The notes: a model not told the origin generated them from the letters alone. A stretch of DNA of 64,000 nt from Azospirillum agricola (GCF_017876095.1 NZ_JAGINM010000006.1:1-64000); one strand, 5' to 3'; counted from the first letter of the stretch, positions 53,000-62,249 are shown. Made by a program: numbers and translations.

Positions 53000-53902
53000 T
53001 TACTTTTCCTGCGCCTCGATGGCGTTCAGCACTTCGCGCGCGATGCGCAACGCGTCGCGGGGGACCTCGCCTTCGAAGCGTGCCCGCACGTTCAGGTCGG
53101 ACACCCATTGCTGGTGCGCGGCGGTGGCCGCCGGCAGGAAACCGCTGACCCCGGCGTGCTCCAGCGTCGCGGCGACCTCGCGCATCTCGGCGGCGCGGCG
53201 CTTGCCGTGAACGACGACGCGCTCCATCACGTGATCGGCGAGCGCCGTGAAGTCGAGCTTTGACAGCGACGCGGTGAGCGACGGGATGATGCGGTCCTCG
53301 ATGCCGAGCTTCACGGCGGCGGTGACGCACTCCATCGTCACGCTCTCGAAGCCCTTGATGGCGATGCTGCGGATCATCTTGACGGTCGAGGCGTCGCCGG
53401 TGCGGTCGGAGACGACCTCGAAGCTCATCCCCAGGGCGGCGAGGATCGGCTCGACCGTGGCGGCGGCCGGGCCGCTGATCAGCAGCGGCGTCTCGTGCCG
53501 GCGCGGGTGCACCGGGGCCATCACCGCCACGTCGACGGTGCCGGCGCCGGCCGCCGCCACCCGCTCCGCCGCCTCGGCCTTGCGGAAGGGGGCGGCGGAG
53601 TTGATGTCGAGGAACAGCATCCCCGGATGCACGCCGGGAAGCACGCTTTCCGCCGCCGCCAGCACCTGATCCGCCGTCACCGCCGAGACGACGAGATCGG
53701 CCCACGCCGCCGCCTCGGCGGCGCTGTCGAGCGGCATCACGTCCAGCGCGCGGCATTCGGCGCGTTTGGCGTCGGCCCGCTGCGGGTCGTCGAACAGGAT
53801 GTCGTAGGCGGCCACGCTCACCGGGCCGCGCGTGCGCCAGCCGCTGGTGAAGGCTTGGGCGGCTTCGCCGAAGCCGATGAAGGCGATGTTCACGTCGCTC
53901 AT
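53000..53902 (-). CDS. NAD(P)-dependent 6-phosphogluconate-dehydrogenase-like oxidoreductase (DUF1932)
   Basis: 300 residues. A Rossmann motif IAFIGFGEAAQAF and a C-terminal helical domain (VKMIRSIAIKGFESVTMEC with a catalytic-type Lys) place it in the beta-hydroxyacid dehydrogenase superfamily, DUF1932 branch. It lies inside the gallate operon, between livF and galA, so a substrate linked to aromatic catabolism is likely, but its reaction is unknown. The ATG at 53902 begins MSDVNIAFIG. Confidence 0.85.
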   Translation of the reverse strand: MSDVNIAFIGFGEAAQAFTSGWRTRGPVSVAAYDILFDDPQRADAKRAECRALDVMPLDSAAEAAAWADLVVSAVTADQVLAAAESVLPGVHPGMLFLDINSAAPFRKAEAAERVAAAGAGTVDVAVMAPVHPRRHETPLLISGPAAATVEPILAALGMSFEVVSDRTGDASTVKMIRSIAIKGFESVTMECVTAAVKLGIEDRIIPSLTASLSKLDFTALADHVMERVVVHGKRRAAEMREVAATLEHAGVSGFLPAATAAHQQWVSDLNVRARFEGEVPRDALRIAREVLNAIEAQEK

Positions 53903-53931
53903 GCTGGGTGTCCCCGTGTTGTCCGGGCCGC

Positions 53932-54660
53932 TCAATGCAGGCCGCCGCCGCCGATGCCGCACAGCGCGTCCAGCCGGGCCGGATCGTCGATCAGGCTGCG
54001 GCTGGCGCCGTCGAAGGCGATGCGGCCGCGGCTCATCACCATGGTGCGCGGCGCGAAGGCCAGGGCAAGCTTGGCGTGCTGCTCCACCATGATGATCGAC
54101 AGCCCACCCTCGTCGCGCAGGCGCAGCAGCGCGTGGAACAGCTGCTCGACGATCACCGGGGCCAGCCCCTCGAACGGCTCGTCGAGCAGCAGCACGCGCG
54201 GGTTGGTCAGCAGCGCCCGCCCGAAGGCCAGCATCTGCTGCTCGCCGCCGGAGAGCTGGTTGCCCATGTTGGCGCGGCGCTGCTGGAGGCGCGGGAACAG
54301 CTCGTAGATCCGTTCCAGCGTCCAGGCGCCGGGGCGCAGGCCGACCAGAAGATTCTCCTCCACCGTCAGGGAGGGGAAGATCTCGCGCTGCTGCGGCACG
54401 AAGCCGATGCCGGCCTGGGCCCGCCGGTTGGGCCGCAGCGCGGCGATGTCCCGGTCGCCCAGCCCGATGCGGCCGGCGTGCAGCCGGGTCAGCCCCATGA
54501 TGGTGGCGAGCAGCGTGGTCTTGCCGACGCCGTTGCGCCCGATGATCGACAGCTTCTCGCCGGCGGCGAGATCGAAGCTGAGATCCTCCAGCACCACCGT
54601 GGCGCCGTAGCCGGCGCTGACGTTGCCGAGCGACAGGCCGGCCTTTTGCATCTCAGGCAT
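53932..54660 (-). CDS. livF: Branched-chain-type ABC transporter ATPase LivF
   Basis: 242 residues. Walker A GRNGVGKTT, signature LSGGEQQMLAFGRAL, Walker B VLLLDEPFEGLAP and the LivF-specific GFVPQQREIFPSLTVEENL are present. It overlaps livG by 8 bases. It energises the HAAT-type importer encoded upstream, here probably for an aromatic acid. Confidence 0.93.
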   Translation of the reverse strand: MPEMQKAGLSLGNVSAGYGATVVLEDLSFDLAAGEKLSIIGRNGVGKTTLLATIMGLTRLHAGRIGLGDRDIAALRPNRRAQAGIGFVPQQREIFPSLTVEENLLVGLRPGAWTLERIYELFPRLQQRRANMGNQLSGGEQQMLAFGRALLTNPRVLLLDEPFEGLAPVIVEQLFHALLRLRDEGGLSIIMVEQHAKLALAFAPRTMVMSRGRIAFDGASRSLIDDPARLDALCGIGGGGLH

Positions 54661-55408
54661 GGATGCCCTCCCCGAGATAGACGGATTTCACCGTCTCGTT
54701 GTTGGCGATCTCGTCCGGCGTGCCCCGCGCCAGCACGGCGCCCTGCACCAGCACGGTGATGCGCTGGGCGAAGCGGAAGACCAGATCCATGTCGTGCTCG
54801 ATGATCAGGATGGCGAGGTCGCTGGCGAGGCTTTCCAGCACCTCGATGATGGTGCCGGTCTCGGTCGAGGGGATGCCGGCGGCCGGCTCGTCGAGCAGCA
54901 GCACCTTGGGCCGCAACGCCAGCGCGATGGCGATCTCGACCAGACGCTGGCGGCCGTAGGGCAGGGACTTCACCTCGCGGTTGCCCCAGGGGGCGAGGCC
55001 GAGGCGGTCGAGGATCCCGTAGGCCTCCTCGCGGATGACCCGGCGCAGCGTCGGGCTCGGCAGCGGGCGCCAGCCGTGGTTGTGGTGCTCGTCCAGCGCC
55101 AGGATGACGTTCTCGGCCACCGTCAGGCTGTTGAACAGCGTGTTGATCTGGAAGGTGCGGACCATGCCGCGCTTGACGCGGGCCTCGATCGGCAGGGCGG
55201 TGACGTCCTGGCCGTCGAGGATGACCGAGCCGGAGGTCGGCGGGATCAGGCCGGTCAGCAGGTTGACGAAGGTGCTCTTGCCGGCGCCGTTGGGACCGAT
55301 CAGCGCCTCGAAGGTGCCGGGCTCCAGCGAGAAGTTGATGTTCTGCGCCACGGTCAGGGCGCCGAAGCTCTTGTTCAGCCCATGGGTTTCCAGGATCGGC
55401 GGCAGCAT
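54653..55408 (-). CDS. livG: Branched-chain-type ABC transporter ATPase LivG
   Basis: 251 residues. Walker A GPNGAGKST, Walker B VLLLDEPAAGIPSTE and the LivG feature RTFQINTLFNSLTVAENV are present. The ABC signature is SLPYGRQRLVEIAIAL, with YGRQR instead of SGGQ, as is usual in LivG. The ATG overlaps the livM stop and has GGGAGG six bases upstream. Confidence 0.93.
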   Translation of the reverse strand: MLPPILETHGLNKSFGALTVAQNINFSLEPGTFEALIGPNGAGKSTFVNLLTGLIPPTSGSVILDGQDVTALPIEARVKRGMVRTFQINTLFNSLTVAENVILALDEHHNHGWRPLPSPTLRRVIREEAYGILDRLGLAPWGNREVKSLPYGRQRLVEIAIALALRPKVLLLDEPAAGIPSTETGTIIEVLESLASDLAILIIEHDMDLVFRFAQRITVLVQGAVLARGTPDEIANNETVKSVYLGEGIHA

Positions 55409-56490
55409 CAGCGGACCTCCCCGCGCTGGAGGATGGAGAGCAGGCGGTCGACCAGCCCGATCAGCCCCTTGGGCGCGAACAGCACGATCACCGCCAGCAG
55501 CAGCCCGAGCCAGAAGTACCAGTAGGCCGGGTCGAGCGCCGACAGGCGGTCCTTGAACAGCGTGAAGACGACGGCCCCCAGCAGGGCGCCCCACAGGCGG
55601 CCGGCGCCGCCCAGCGCGACGATGATCAGGATCTCGCCGGACAGGCTGAAATGCAGCACGTTGAGGCCGACGAACTGCGAGGTCTGCGCCAGCAGCGCCC
55701 CGGCGATTCCGGCGAGCGCCGCCGAGACCACGTAGATCGACAGCAGCCGCTGCTGCACGTTGGTGCCGATGGCCTGCATGCGCACCCGGTTCTCGCGGAT
55801 GCCGACCAGCGAGCGGCCGTAGGGCGAGCGGGTCATCAGCACGGCCAGCCCGACCACCACGCCCAGCACCGCCAGCGTGTAGAGGAAGGCGGTCAGGCCG
55901 AAGATGTCGAACTCGAACAGCCCGAGGATCGGGGCGATGACCATGCCCTGCAAGCCGTCGGCGCCGCCGGTCAGCGGCTTGGCCCGGTTGGCGATCTCGT
56001 AGACCAGCGAGGCGAAGGCCATGGTCAGCATCAGCTGGCCCAGACCCTTGGTGCGCAGCACCAGCACGCCGGTGGCCCCGCCCAGCGCCGCCGCGACGAG
56101 CCCCGCCAGCAGCAGGCCGGACAGCGGCTCGGTCCAACCGAGATGGGCGGACGCGATGCCGACCGTGTAGGCGCCCAGCCCGAAGAAGACGGCGTGGCCC
56201 AGCGTGACGATCCCGGCGTAGCCGACCAGCAGGTCGACCGACAGCGCGAAGATCATGGTGATGGCGACCTGGCTGGCGAGCAGCCAATAGGCCTCGCCGA
56301 ACAGCAGGGTGGCCAGCGCGCCGAGGCCGAGCAGGGTGGCGATGGCGAGGTCGCCGCCGGACCGGCCCATCGCCAGCCCGCGCCAGGTCGAGGGCGTGGC
56401 GGCGCCGGATGGCGTGGCGGCACCGCCGGATGCGGACATGCTTTTCACGCGTTCAGTCCTTGCGATTGGCCTTGGAAGGGGGCTCGTCAT
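55408..56490 (-). CDS. livM: Branched-chain-type ABC transporter permease LivM
   Basis: 360 residues with ~9 helices; DLLVGYAGIVTLGHAVFFGLGAYT and ENRVRMQAIGTNVQQRLLSIYVVSAALAGIAGALLA are hallmark LivM segments. The first 17 residues depend on the start: ATG 56490 lies 3 bases after the livH stop with GGAG upstream; ATG 56439 would give a shorter protein. Forms the pore with LivH. Confidence 0.93.
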   Translation of the reverse strand: MTSPLPRPIARTERVKSMSASGGAATPSGAATPSTWRGLAMGRSGGDLAIATLLGLGALATLLFGEAYWLLASQVAITMIFALSVDLLVGYAGIVTLGHAVFFGLGAYTVGIASAHLGWTEPLSGLLLAGLVAAALGGATGVLVLRTKGLGQLMLTMAFASLVYEIANRAKPLTGGADGLQGMVIAPILGLFEFDIFGLTAFLYTLAVLGVVVGLAVLMTRSPYGRSLVGIRENRVRMQAIGTNVQQRLLSIYVVSAALAGIAGALLAQTSQFVGLNVLHFSLSGEILIIVALGGAGRLWGALLGAVVFTLFKDRLSALDPAYWYFWLGLLLAVIVLFAPKGLIGLVDRLLSILQRGEVR

Positions 56491-56493
56491 CGG

Positions 56494-57360
56494 TCAGCTC
56501 CGCACCCCGAACAGGCCGGCGGGCTTGGCCAGCAGGATGGCGATGACGACGCCGTAGATGAAGAAGGCGCCGAATTCCGGGATCAGGTACTTGCCCGCCA
56601 CGTCGACCACGCCGATGCACAGCGCCGCCAGGAAGGGGCCGAAGATCGAGCCCAACCCGCCGACCGCGACGACGATCAGGAACAGCACCAGATACTCCTG
56701 CCCGTAGGTCGGGGTGATCGACAGGATGTCGGCGCCGATGCCGCCGCCCAGCCCAGCGATGCCGGTGCCCAGCGCGAAGGTCAGGGTGAACAGCAGCTTG
56801 GTGTCGACGCCGATCGCCTCGGCCATGTTGCGGTTGTCCACCGCGGCGCGGATGCGCATGCCCATGCGGGTGCGGCCGATCAGCAGCCACAGCGCCGCCA
56901 GGATCGCCACGCCGGCCACGATGACGAAGGCGCGGTAGGAGGGGAACTCGACGTCGCCCAGCGCGAGCTGGCCGGACAGGCCGGCGGGGATCTCCGGCTG
57001 CTGCTGCAACGGGCCGAAGGCGACGGTGAAGCCGGCGATGGCCATGAACAGCAGGGCGATGGAGAACAGCACCTGCCGCAGCTCGTCGGCGCCGTAGAGG
57101 GTGCGGACGACCAGCCGCTCGATCACCGCCCCGGCCAGCGCCACCACGATGAAGGCCGCCGGCAGCGCCACCCAGAAGGGCAGGCCGAGAGACCGCGTCG
57201 CCATGACGACGACGTAGCCGCCGGCGGCGGCGAAGGCGCCATGGGCGAGGTTGGCGAAGTTCATCAGGCCCATGGTGATGCCGAGCCCGACGGAGACGAT
57301 GTAGAGGACCATCGCGAAGGCGAGGCCGTGGAAGAGGATGGTCAGAGCAGCCGTGATCAC
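56494..57360 (-). CDS. livH: Branched-chain-type ABC transporter permease LivH
   Basis: 288 residues with ~8 helices. GLGITMGLMNFANLAHGAFAAAGGYV at the N-terminus and IRAAVDNRNMAEAIGVDTKLLFTLTFALGTGIAGLGGGI are LivH signatures. First permease gene after the binding protein, separated from it by a GC-rich palindrome. Confidence 0.94.
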   Translation of the reverse strand: MITAALTILFHGLAFAMVLYIVSVGLGITMGLMNFANLAHGAFAAAGGYVVVMATRSLGLPFWVALPAAFIVVALAGAVIERLVVRTLYGADELRQVLFSIALLFMAIAGFTVAFGPLQQQPEIPAGLSGQLALGDVEFPSYRAFVIVAGVAILAALWLLIGRTRMGMRIRAAVDNRNMAEAIGVDTKLLFTLTFALGTGIAGLGGGIGADILSITPTYGQEYLVLFLIVVAVGGLGSIFGPFLAALCIGVVDVAGKYLIPEFGAFFIYGVVIAILLAKPAGLFGVRS

Positions 57361-57395
57361 GGGGCCGCCTCCTTGTTGGCGGGTGCGGCCACACC

Positions 57396-57506
57396 TGCCC
57401 CCACCCCGACCCTCCCCCGCTTCGCAGGGGAGGGGGACAGGAGCTTTGCGGAAGTGCGGCGGCGGTTCCCTCCCCCGCCCAGCGGGGGAGGGTTAGGGTG
57501 GGGGCA
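57396..57506. repeat. Composite GC-rich palindrome between SBP gene and livH
   Basis: An outer arm TGCCCCCACCC (from 57396) mirrors GGGTGGGGGCA (to 57506). Inside are two hairpins: CCCTCCCC/GGGGAGGG (57410-57434) and CCCTCCCCCGC-CCA-GCGGGGGAGGG (57468-57492). The inner core is shared with 13272-13298. It probably lowers read-through so that binding protein exceeds permease. Confidence 0.75.
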
Positions 57507-57530
57507 TGTGCGAAACCGAGAAGACAGCCG

Positions 57531-58718
57531 TTACTTGGCCGCCTTGCCCGGATCCTTCACCGCCTGGAAGGTCTCGAACTCGACGTTGCGCAGCGCGCCG
57601 TCCACCTTCTCGACGCGGCGGATGTAGATGTTCTGCACGACGTCGCGCGTCTCCGGATCGATGGCGATGGGCCCGCGCGGGCTCTCGGCCTTCCAGTGGC
57701 GCATCGCCTCGACCGCCGCCTCGCCGGTGAACTTGCCCTTCAGGGACTTGATGGCGCCGTGGATCGCCGCCATCCCGTCATAGCCGCCGACGCCCATGAA
57801 GGTCGGCACGCTGTCGGCCCCGTAGGCCGCCTGCCACGCCTTGACGAAGTCGGCGTTGGCCTTGCTGTCGTGCGAGGTCGAGTAGTGGAAGCCGGTCACC
57901 ACGCCGATGGCCGCGTCGCCCATGTTGGGCAGCTCGTCCTCGACCGACACCTCGCCGGAGCCGATCAGCCGGATGCCGGCCTCCTTCAGACCGAGGCTCT
58001 GGTAGGCCTTCATCAGCGCCGTCGACTGCGTGCCGCCGGGCAGGAAGACGTAGAGCGCGTCCGGCTTGGCGTCCTTCACCTTCTGGAGGAAGGGCACGAA
58101 ATCGGGATTCTGCACCGGCACGCGGACCGAGGCGGCCACCGTCTTGCCGGCCTCCTTCAGGCCGTGGGCGAAGGCCTCCTCCGCCTCGATGCCCGGCGCG
58201 TAGTCGGATACCAGCGTGTAGACGCTCTTGATGTCGGGCTGCTTGGCCGCCCATTGGGCGAGCGGCACGGTGATCTGCGGCAGGGTCTGCGAGACGCGGA
58301 CGATGTAGGGCGAGGACTTCGTCGTCGCCCAGGAGGCGGCGTTCATGATGACGAAGGGCACCTTGGCCTGGGTGGCGATCGGCGCGATGGCGTTGGCGTT
58401 CGGCGTGAAGATGATGCCGGCCAGCACGTCGACCTTGTCGCGCACGACCAGCTCCTGCGCCAGCCGCTTGGCGACGTCGGGGGCCGGGCCGGTGTCGTCG
58501 CGCACGATCAGCTCGACGCTGTCGTCGCCGAGGTCGTCCTTGTGCAGCGACTGGTAGAGCTTGGCGCCGCGCTCGATCTGCTGGCCGAGCGAGGCGGTCG
58601 GCCCCGACAGCGACACCACCAGCCCGACCTTGTAGGTCTTGGCGGCGGCGGTGCCGGCCAGCGGCAGCAGGGCGGCGGCGGCCACGGCGGTGCCGAGCAT
58701 CAGGGAACGGAGAGACAT
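57531..58718 (-). CDS. HAAT-family ABC transporter substrate-binding protein
   Basis: 395 residues. The signal peptide (1-26, ending GTAAA) precedes a periplasmic-binding fold with YKVGLVVSLSGPTASLGQQIERGAKL and IFTPNANAIAPIATQAKVPFVIMNA. Liv-type binding proteins in aromatic-degradation loci of other alphaproteobacteria bind aromatic acids; by context this one is predicted to bind gallate or a related phenolic acid. Lies between galC and livH. Confidence 0.92.
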   Translation of the reverse strand: MSLRSLMLGTAVAAAALLPLAGTAAAKTYKVGLVVSLSGPTASLGQQIERGAKLYQSLHKDDLGDDSVELIVRDDTGPAPDVAKRLAQELVVRDKVDVLAGIIFTPNANAIAPIATQAKVPFVIMNAASWATTKSSPYIVRVSQTLPQITVPLAQWAAKQPDIKSVYTLVSDYAPGIEAEEAFAHGLKEAGKTVAASVRVPVQNPDFVPFLQKVKDAKPDALYVFLPGGTQSTALMKAYQSLGLKEAGIRLIGSGEVSVEDELPNMGDAAIGVVTGFHYSTSHDSKANADFVKAWQAAYGADSVPTFMGVGGYDGMAAIHGAIKSLKGKFTGEAAVEAMRHWKAESPRGPIAIDPETRDVVQNIYIRRVEKVDGALRNVEFETFQAVKDPGKAAK

Positions 58719-58793
58719 TCGCGTTTTCCTCCCGAGGGGATTCTTCTTGGAGCTTGTCTTGTTGGTGCTTGTCTTGGAGCTCGGCGGCGCCGC

Positions 58794-59495
58794 TCAGCGG
58801 CCCAGGTCTTCGAGGCGGTCGACATAGACCAGCCCGGCCTCGGCCAGCGCCGGCCGCATGCCGTACATGTCCAGCCCGAGTTCGCCGGCGGCGAGCCGCT
58901 TGCGCTTGTCCTCCTCGTTGGCAGCGCGCTTCAGCCCGGCGGCGGCGACCTCGGCGACGCGCGCCGCCGGCACCACGACCACCCCGTCGTCGTCGGCGAC
59001 GATCGCGTCGCCCGGATTGACCAGGGCGCCGGCGCAGACCACCGGGATGTTGACCGAGCCCAGCGTCGCCTTGACCGTGCCCTTGGCCGACACCGCCCGC
59101 GCCCAGGCCGGGAAGCCCATCTCCTGGAGGCTCGCGACGTCGCGCACCCCGGCGTCGATCACCAGACCGCGCACCTTGCGGGCCATCAGCGAGGTCGCCA
59201 GCAGGTCGCCGAACATGCCGTCGCTGTTGTCGGCGGTGACGGCGACGACCAGGATGTCGCCGGGCCGGCACTGCTCGACCGCGACGTGCAGCATCCAGTT
59301 GTCACCGGGCTGGGCCAGCACGGTGACGGCGGTCCCCGCCACCCGCGCGCCCGGCCAGACCGGGCGCATGTAGGTCTTCAGCAGCCCCAGCCGGCCCATC
59401 GCCTCGTGCACGGTGGAGACGCCGAGCGTGCCCAGGCTTTCCACCGCCGCCGGGTCGGCGCGGTCGATCTCGCGGACGACGATCCCGGTTCTCAT
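58794..59495 (-). CDS. galC: 4-carboxy-4-hydroxy-2-oxoadipate aldolase (RraA/LigK family)
   Basis: 233 residues. The RraA-like fold shows [16 protein letters not shown], the metal/substrate loop [21 protein letters not shown], and [23 protein letters not shown] with conserved R and D. It splits 4-carboxy-4-hydroxy-2-oxoadipate into pyruvate and oxaloacetate, the last step of gallate and protocatechuate 4,5-cleavage. The ATG at 59495 overlaps the galB stop (ATGA). Confidence 0.9.
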   Translation of the reverse strand: MRTGIVVREIDRADPAAVESLGTLGVSTVHEAMGRLGLLKTYMRPVWPGARVAGTAVTVLAQPGDNWMLHVAVEQCRPGDILVVAVTADNSDGMFGDLLATSLMARKVRGLVIDAGVRDVASLQEMGFPAWARAVSAKGTVKATLGSVNIPVVCAGALVNPGDAIVADDDGVVVVPAARVAEVAAAGLKRAANEEDKRKRLAAGELGLDMYGMRPALAEAGLVYVDRLEDLGR

Positions 59496-60241
59496 GCCAG
59501 CTCCTCCAGCACCATCGGGAACACCCGCTGGTAGGCCTCGCCGTAGGTCATGCCCTGGGCGGTGCCGTAGGTGGCGCTGCGCCCGGAGTTGCGGCCGCCC
59601 TGGGCGCCGCGCTGGAGGGCGACGCGGGTGTAGTAGTCCCACAGGTGGCGCTGCGCCGGCAGGAACTCGAACGCCTGGCGCTTGATGTCCCAGACCTCGT
59701 CGATGTTCAGGATGACGTTCGGCTTGAAGTCGCACTGCTCGGGCTGGTGCGGCTCGAACAGGAAGACCGGCGGGGCGCCCAGCGTCTTGGCGCCGGGGTT
59801 GTGGCCGGCGGCCTGCGCGATGATGCGCGCCTGCTGGGCGAAGCGGCCGGCGTCCGGGTGGTCGTAGTTGTAGGGATCGGCCGACGGGTGGGTCAGCACG
59901 AAGTCGGGCTGGACGTCGCGGTAGATGTCGACCAGCCGGTCGAGCATGGCGCGGTTGAGGTCCAGCGGGTAATCCTCGGTGTCGAAGAACTCGATCTCGG
60001 CGCCGAGCAGTTCGGCCACCCGCACCGTCTCCTCGTGGCGCTGCCGCTTCACCGCCTCCAGCGTGGCGCCCGGCTGTTTCCAGGCGCCCTGGCTCTCGCC
60101 GCGGGCCCCGTAGGACAGGCAGACGACCTTGACGCGGTAGCCGCGCTTGACGTGCAGCGCGATGGCGCCGCCGGTGCGCCAGACGAAGTCCCCCGGATGC
60201 GCGCTGACGACCAGCGCGCTCTTCTGCGATTGCGTGCTCAT
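59492..60241 (-). CDS. galB: 4-oxalomesaconate hydratase (PIG-L family, GalB type)
   Basis: 249 residues, PIG-L/LmbE fold. The first motif is [14 protein letters not shown] (H15, D18) where deacetylases have AHPDDE; the general-base Asp is G17, consistent with a hydratase. The metal-site region [17 protein letters not shown] follows. It hydrates the 4-oxalomesaconate tautomer to 4-carboxy-4-hydroxy-2-oxoadipate. First gene of the minus-strand operon, divergent from a TetR gene. Confidence 0.88.
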   Translation of the reverse strand: MSTQSQKSALVVSAHPGDFVWRTGGAIALHVKRGYRVKVVCLSYGARGESQGAWKQPGATLEAVKRQRHEETVRVAELLGAEIEFFDTEDYPLDLNRAMLDRLVDIYRDVQPDFVLTHPSADPYNYDHPDAGRFAQQARIIAQAAGHNPGAKTLGAPPVFLFEPHQPEQCDFKPNVILNIDEVWDIKRQAFEFLPAQRHLWDYYTRVALQRGAQGGRNSGRSATYGTAQGMTYGEAYQRVFPMVLEELA

Positions 60242-60259
60242 GGCGATGTACGGTCTGTT

Positions 60260-60379
60260 GTTTGGACGACCGTCTTATTTGGACGGGCGTACAAATGCTA
60301 GGCAGGACGACAGTTCCCTGTCAACATGAATGTGACGGTCGTGCAAATTGAAGATACGTCCGTTCAAATCATTTGTACG
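60260..60379. promoter_or_regulatory. Array of six TetR-type half-sites in the gallate divergent promoter
   Basis: Half-sites ATTTGnACG or its complement CGTnCAAAT occur at 60260 (GTTTGGACG), 60277, 60288, 60340, 60361 and 60371. Two pairs form near-perfect dyads: 60277-60296 and CGTTCAAATCATTTGTACG at 60361-60379. The array spans both promoters between galB and the TetR gene, so the regulator probably controls both directions. Confidence 0.7.
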
Positions 60380-60439
60380 ATCGACCAAGGGGCGCTAGGA
60401 TGGCGCCGTCCGACCCGCTTTGTCCGGAGGTTCCTTCCC

Positions 60440-61105
60440 GTGCCCGTCCCGATGCCGCAACGCCAGAGCTCGATGCGGGAGGCCATTCTGGAGGCCGCCG
60501 AGGATCTGTTCTCGCGCAACGGCTTCCGCGCGGTGTCGATGCGGGAGATCGCCCAGGCGTCCGGCGCCAACCTCGGCAGCATCAGCTACCATTTCGGTTC
60601 GAAGGACGGGCTGCTGCGCGCGATCTACGAGCGGCATTCCGGCCCGATGAACCGGCGGCGCGGCGAGTTGCTGAGCGAGGCGCAGCGCATCCGCGACCCC
60701 GACGACCGCCTCGCCGCGATCGTCCGCGCCTTCATCCTGCCGTCCCTCTCCGAATCGGAGGGCGGCGTCGGCGGCGGCGCCCGTTTCGCCCGGCTGCGCG
60801 CCGTCGTCATGGCGGAGCGGCACGAGGAGGCGCAGGCGATCATCGCGGAGACCTTCAACCCCATCAACCTCGCCTTCCTCGACGCGCTCCAGGCCTGCCT
60901 GCCGCACCTGCCGCGCGCCGACATCGTCTGGCGCACGCACTTTTTGCTGGGGGCGGTCAGCTACACGCTGATCAACCCCTGGCGCGTCGCCCGCCTGTCC
61001 GACGGGGCGGCGGACGGCGAGGACACCGAGGAGGCGTTGACCCAGATCGTCCGCGCCGCCGTGGCCGCCTTCCGCGCGCCGGCCGGCACGGACGCGGCAT
61101 CCTGA
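60440..61105 (+). CDS. TetR-family regulator of the gallate cluster
   Basis: 221 residues. The HTH region reads MREAILEAAEDLFSRNGFRAVSMREIAQASGANLGSISYHFGSKDGLL. The C-terminal domain is of the TetR_C_36-like type (AIIAETFNPINLAFLDALQACLP). In Pseudomonas the gal genes use a LysR regulator, so a TetR regulator here is a difference. The start is GTG 60440 with CCGGAGG nine bases upstream; ATG 60452 is an alternative. Confidence 0.88.
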   Translation: MPVPMPQRQSSMREAILEAAEDLFSRNGFRAVSMREIAQASGANLGSISYHFGSKDGLLRAIYERHSGPMNRRRGELLSEAQRIRDPDDRLAAIVRAFILPSLSESEGGVGGGARFARLRAVVMAERHEEAQAIIAETFNPINLAFLDALQACLPHLPRADIVWRTHFLLGAVSYTLINPWRVARLSDGAADGEDTEEALTQIVRAAVAAFRAPAGTDAAS

Positions 61106-61139
61106 GACGCGGCATTCCCATCCGTTGAGGAGCATTCCC

Positions 61140-62222
61140 ATGACCGAGCAGATCGGCATCCGCTGCGCCCTGATGCGCGGCGGGACCTCCAAGGGCGCCT
61201 ATTTCCTGGCCTCGGACCTGCCGGCGGATCCGGCGGCGCGCGACCGCATCCTGCTGGCGGCGCTGGGGTCGCCCGACCCGCGCCAGATCGACGGCATCGG
61301 CGGCGCCCACCCGCTGACCAGCAAGGTCGCGGTGGTGTCGCGCTCGGAGCGGCCCGGCTGCGACGTCGATTACCTGTTCCTCCAGATCGTGCCGGACAAG
61401 GCGATCGTCTCGGACGCGCAGAATTGCGGGAACATCCTGGCCGGGGTCGCCCCCTTCGCCGTCGAGCGCGGGCTGGTGGCGCCGACGGGCGACCGCACCA
61501 CCGTGCGCGTCTTCATGGTCAACACCGACGGCATCGCCGAGGTGACGGTGGAGACGCCGGGCGGCCGCGTGCGCTACGACGGCGACGTCGCCATCGACGG
61601 CGTGCCGGGGCGCCACGCCCCGGTGGTCCAGGCCTTCCTCGACACCGAGGGGTCGGTGTGCGGCGCCCTGCTGCCGACCGGCCGCGTCCTGGACGAGATC
61701 GCCGGCGTGCCCTGCACCCTGATCGACAACGGCATGCCGGTGGTGGTGATGCCGGCCGCCGCCTTCGGGCTGACCGGCTACGAGGACGCGGCGACGCTGG
61801 AGGGCGACGCCGCCCTGAAGGAACGGCTGGAGACGATCCGCATCGAGGCGGGCGAGCGCATGGGGCTGGGCGACGTGCGGACGCAGACCGTCCCGAAGCT
61901 GACCCTGGTGGCGCCGCCGCGGGACGGCGGCATGGTTTCGACGCGGACCTTCATCCCGTTCCGCCTGCACGATTCCATCGGCGTGCTGGGGGCGGTGACG
62001 GTGGCGACCGCCTGCCTGCTCGACGGCGCCCCGGCCAACGCCCTGGCGGTGGTTCCCGCCGGCTCGTCCAAGCGCTGCGACGTCGAGCATCCCACCGGCC
62101 GCCTGACCGTCGAGATCGAGCTCGAGGCGCGGGCCGAGGGGATCAAGCTGCGCCGCGCCGCCCTGGTGCGGACGGCGCGCCTGCTGATGGACGGCACCGT
62201 GTTCGTGCCCGGCACCGTCTGA
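61140..62222 (+). CDS. galD: 4-oxalomesaconate tautomerase (PrpF family)
   Basis: 360 residues. The fold of two diaminopimelate-epimerase-like halves is seen in IRCALMRGGTSKGAYFLASDLP, GIGGAHPLTSKVAVVSRS and VSDAQNCGNILAGVAPFA, with catalytic-type Cys in NCGN. GalD converts the keto form of 4-oxalomesaconate to the enol form used by GalB. Transcribed with the TetR gene, 34 bases apart. GAGGAG precedes the ATG at 61140. Confidence 0.92.
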   Translation: MTEQIGIRCALMRGGTSKGAYFLASDLPADPAARDRILLAALGSPDPRQIDGIGGAHPLTSKVAVVSRSERPGCDVDYLFLQIVPDKAIVSDAQNCGNILAGVAPFAVERGLVAPTGDRTTVRVFMVNTDGIAEVTVETPGGRVRYDGDVAIDGVPGRHAPVVQAFLDTEGSVCGALLPTGRVLDEIAGVPCTLIDNGMPVVVMPAAAFGLTGYEDAATLEGDAALKERLETIRIEAGERMGLGDVRTQTVPKLTLVAPPRDGGMVSTRTFIPFRLHDSIGVLGAVTVATACLLDGAPANALAVVPAGSSKRCDVEHPTGRLTVEIELEARAEGIKLRRAALVRTARLLMDGTVFVPGTV

Positions 62223-62249
62223 AAGGCGGTTCGCTCCGGCTGCGGGACG

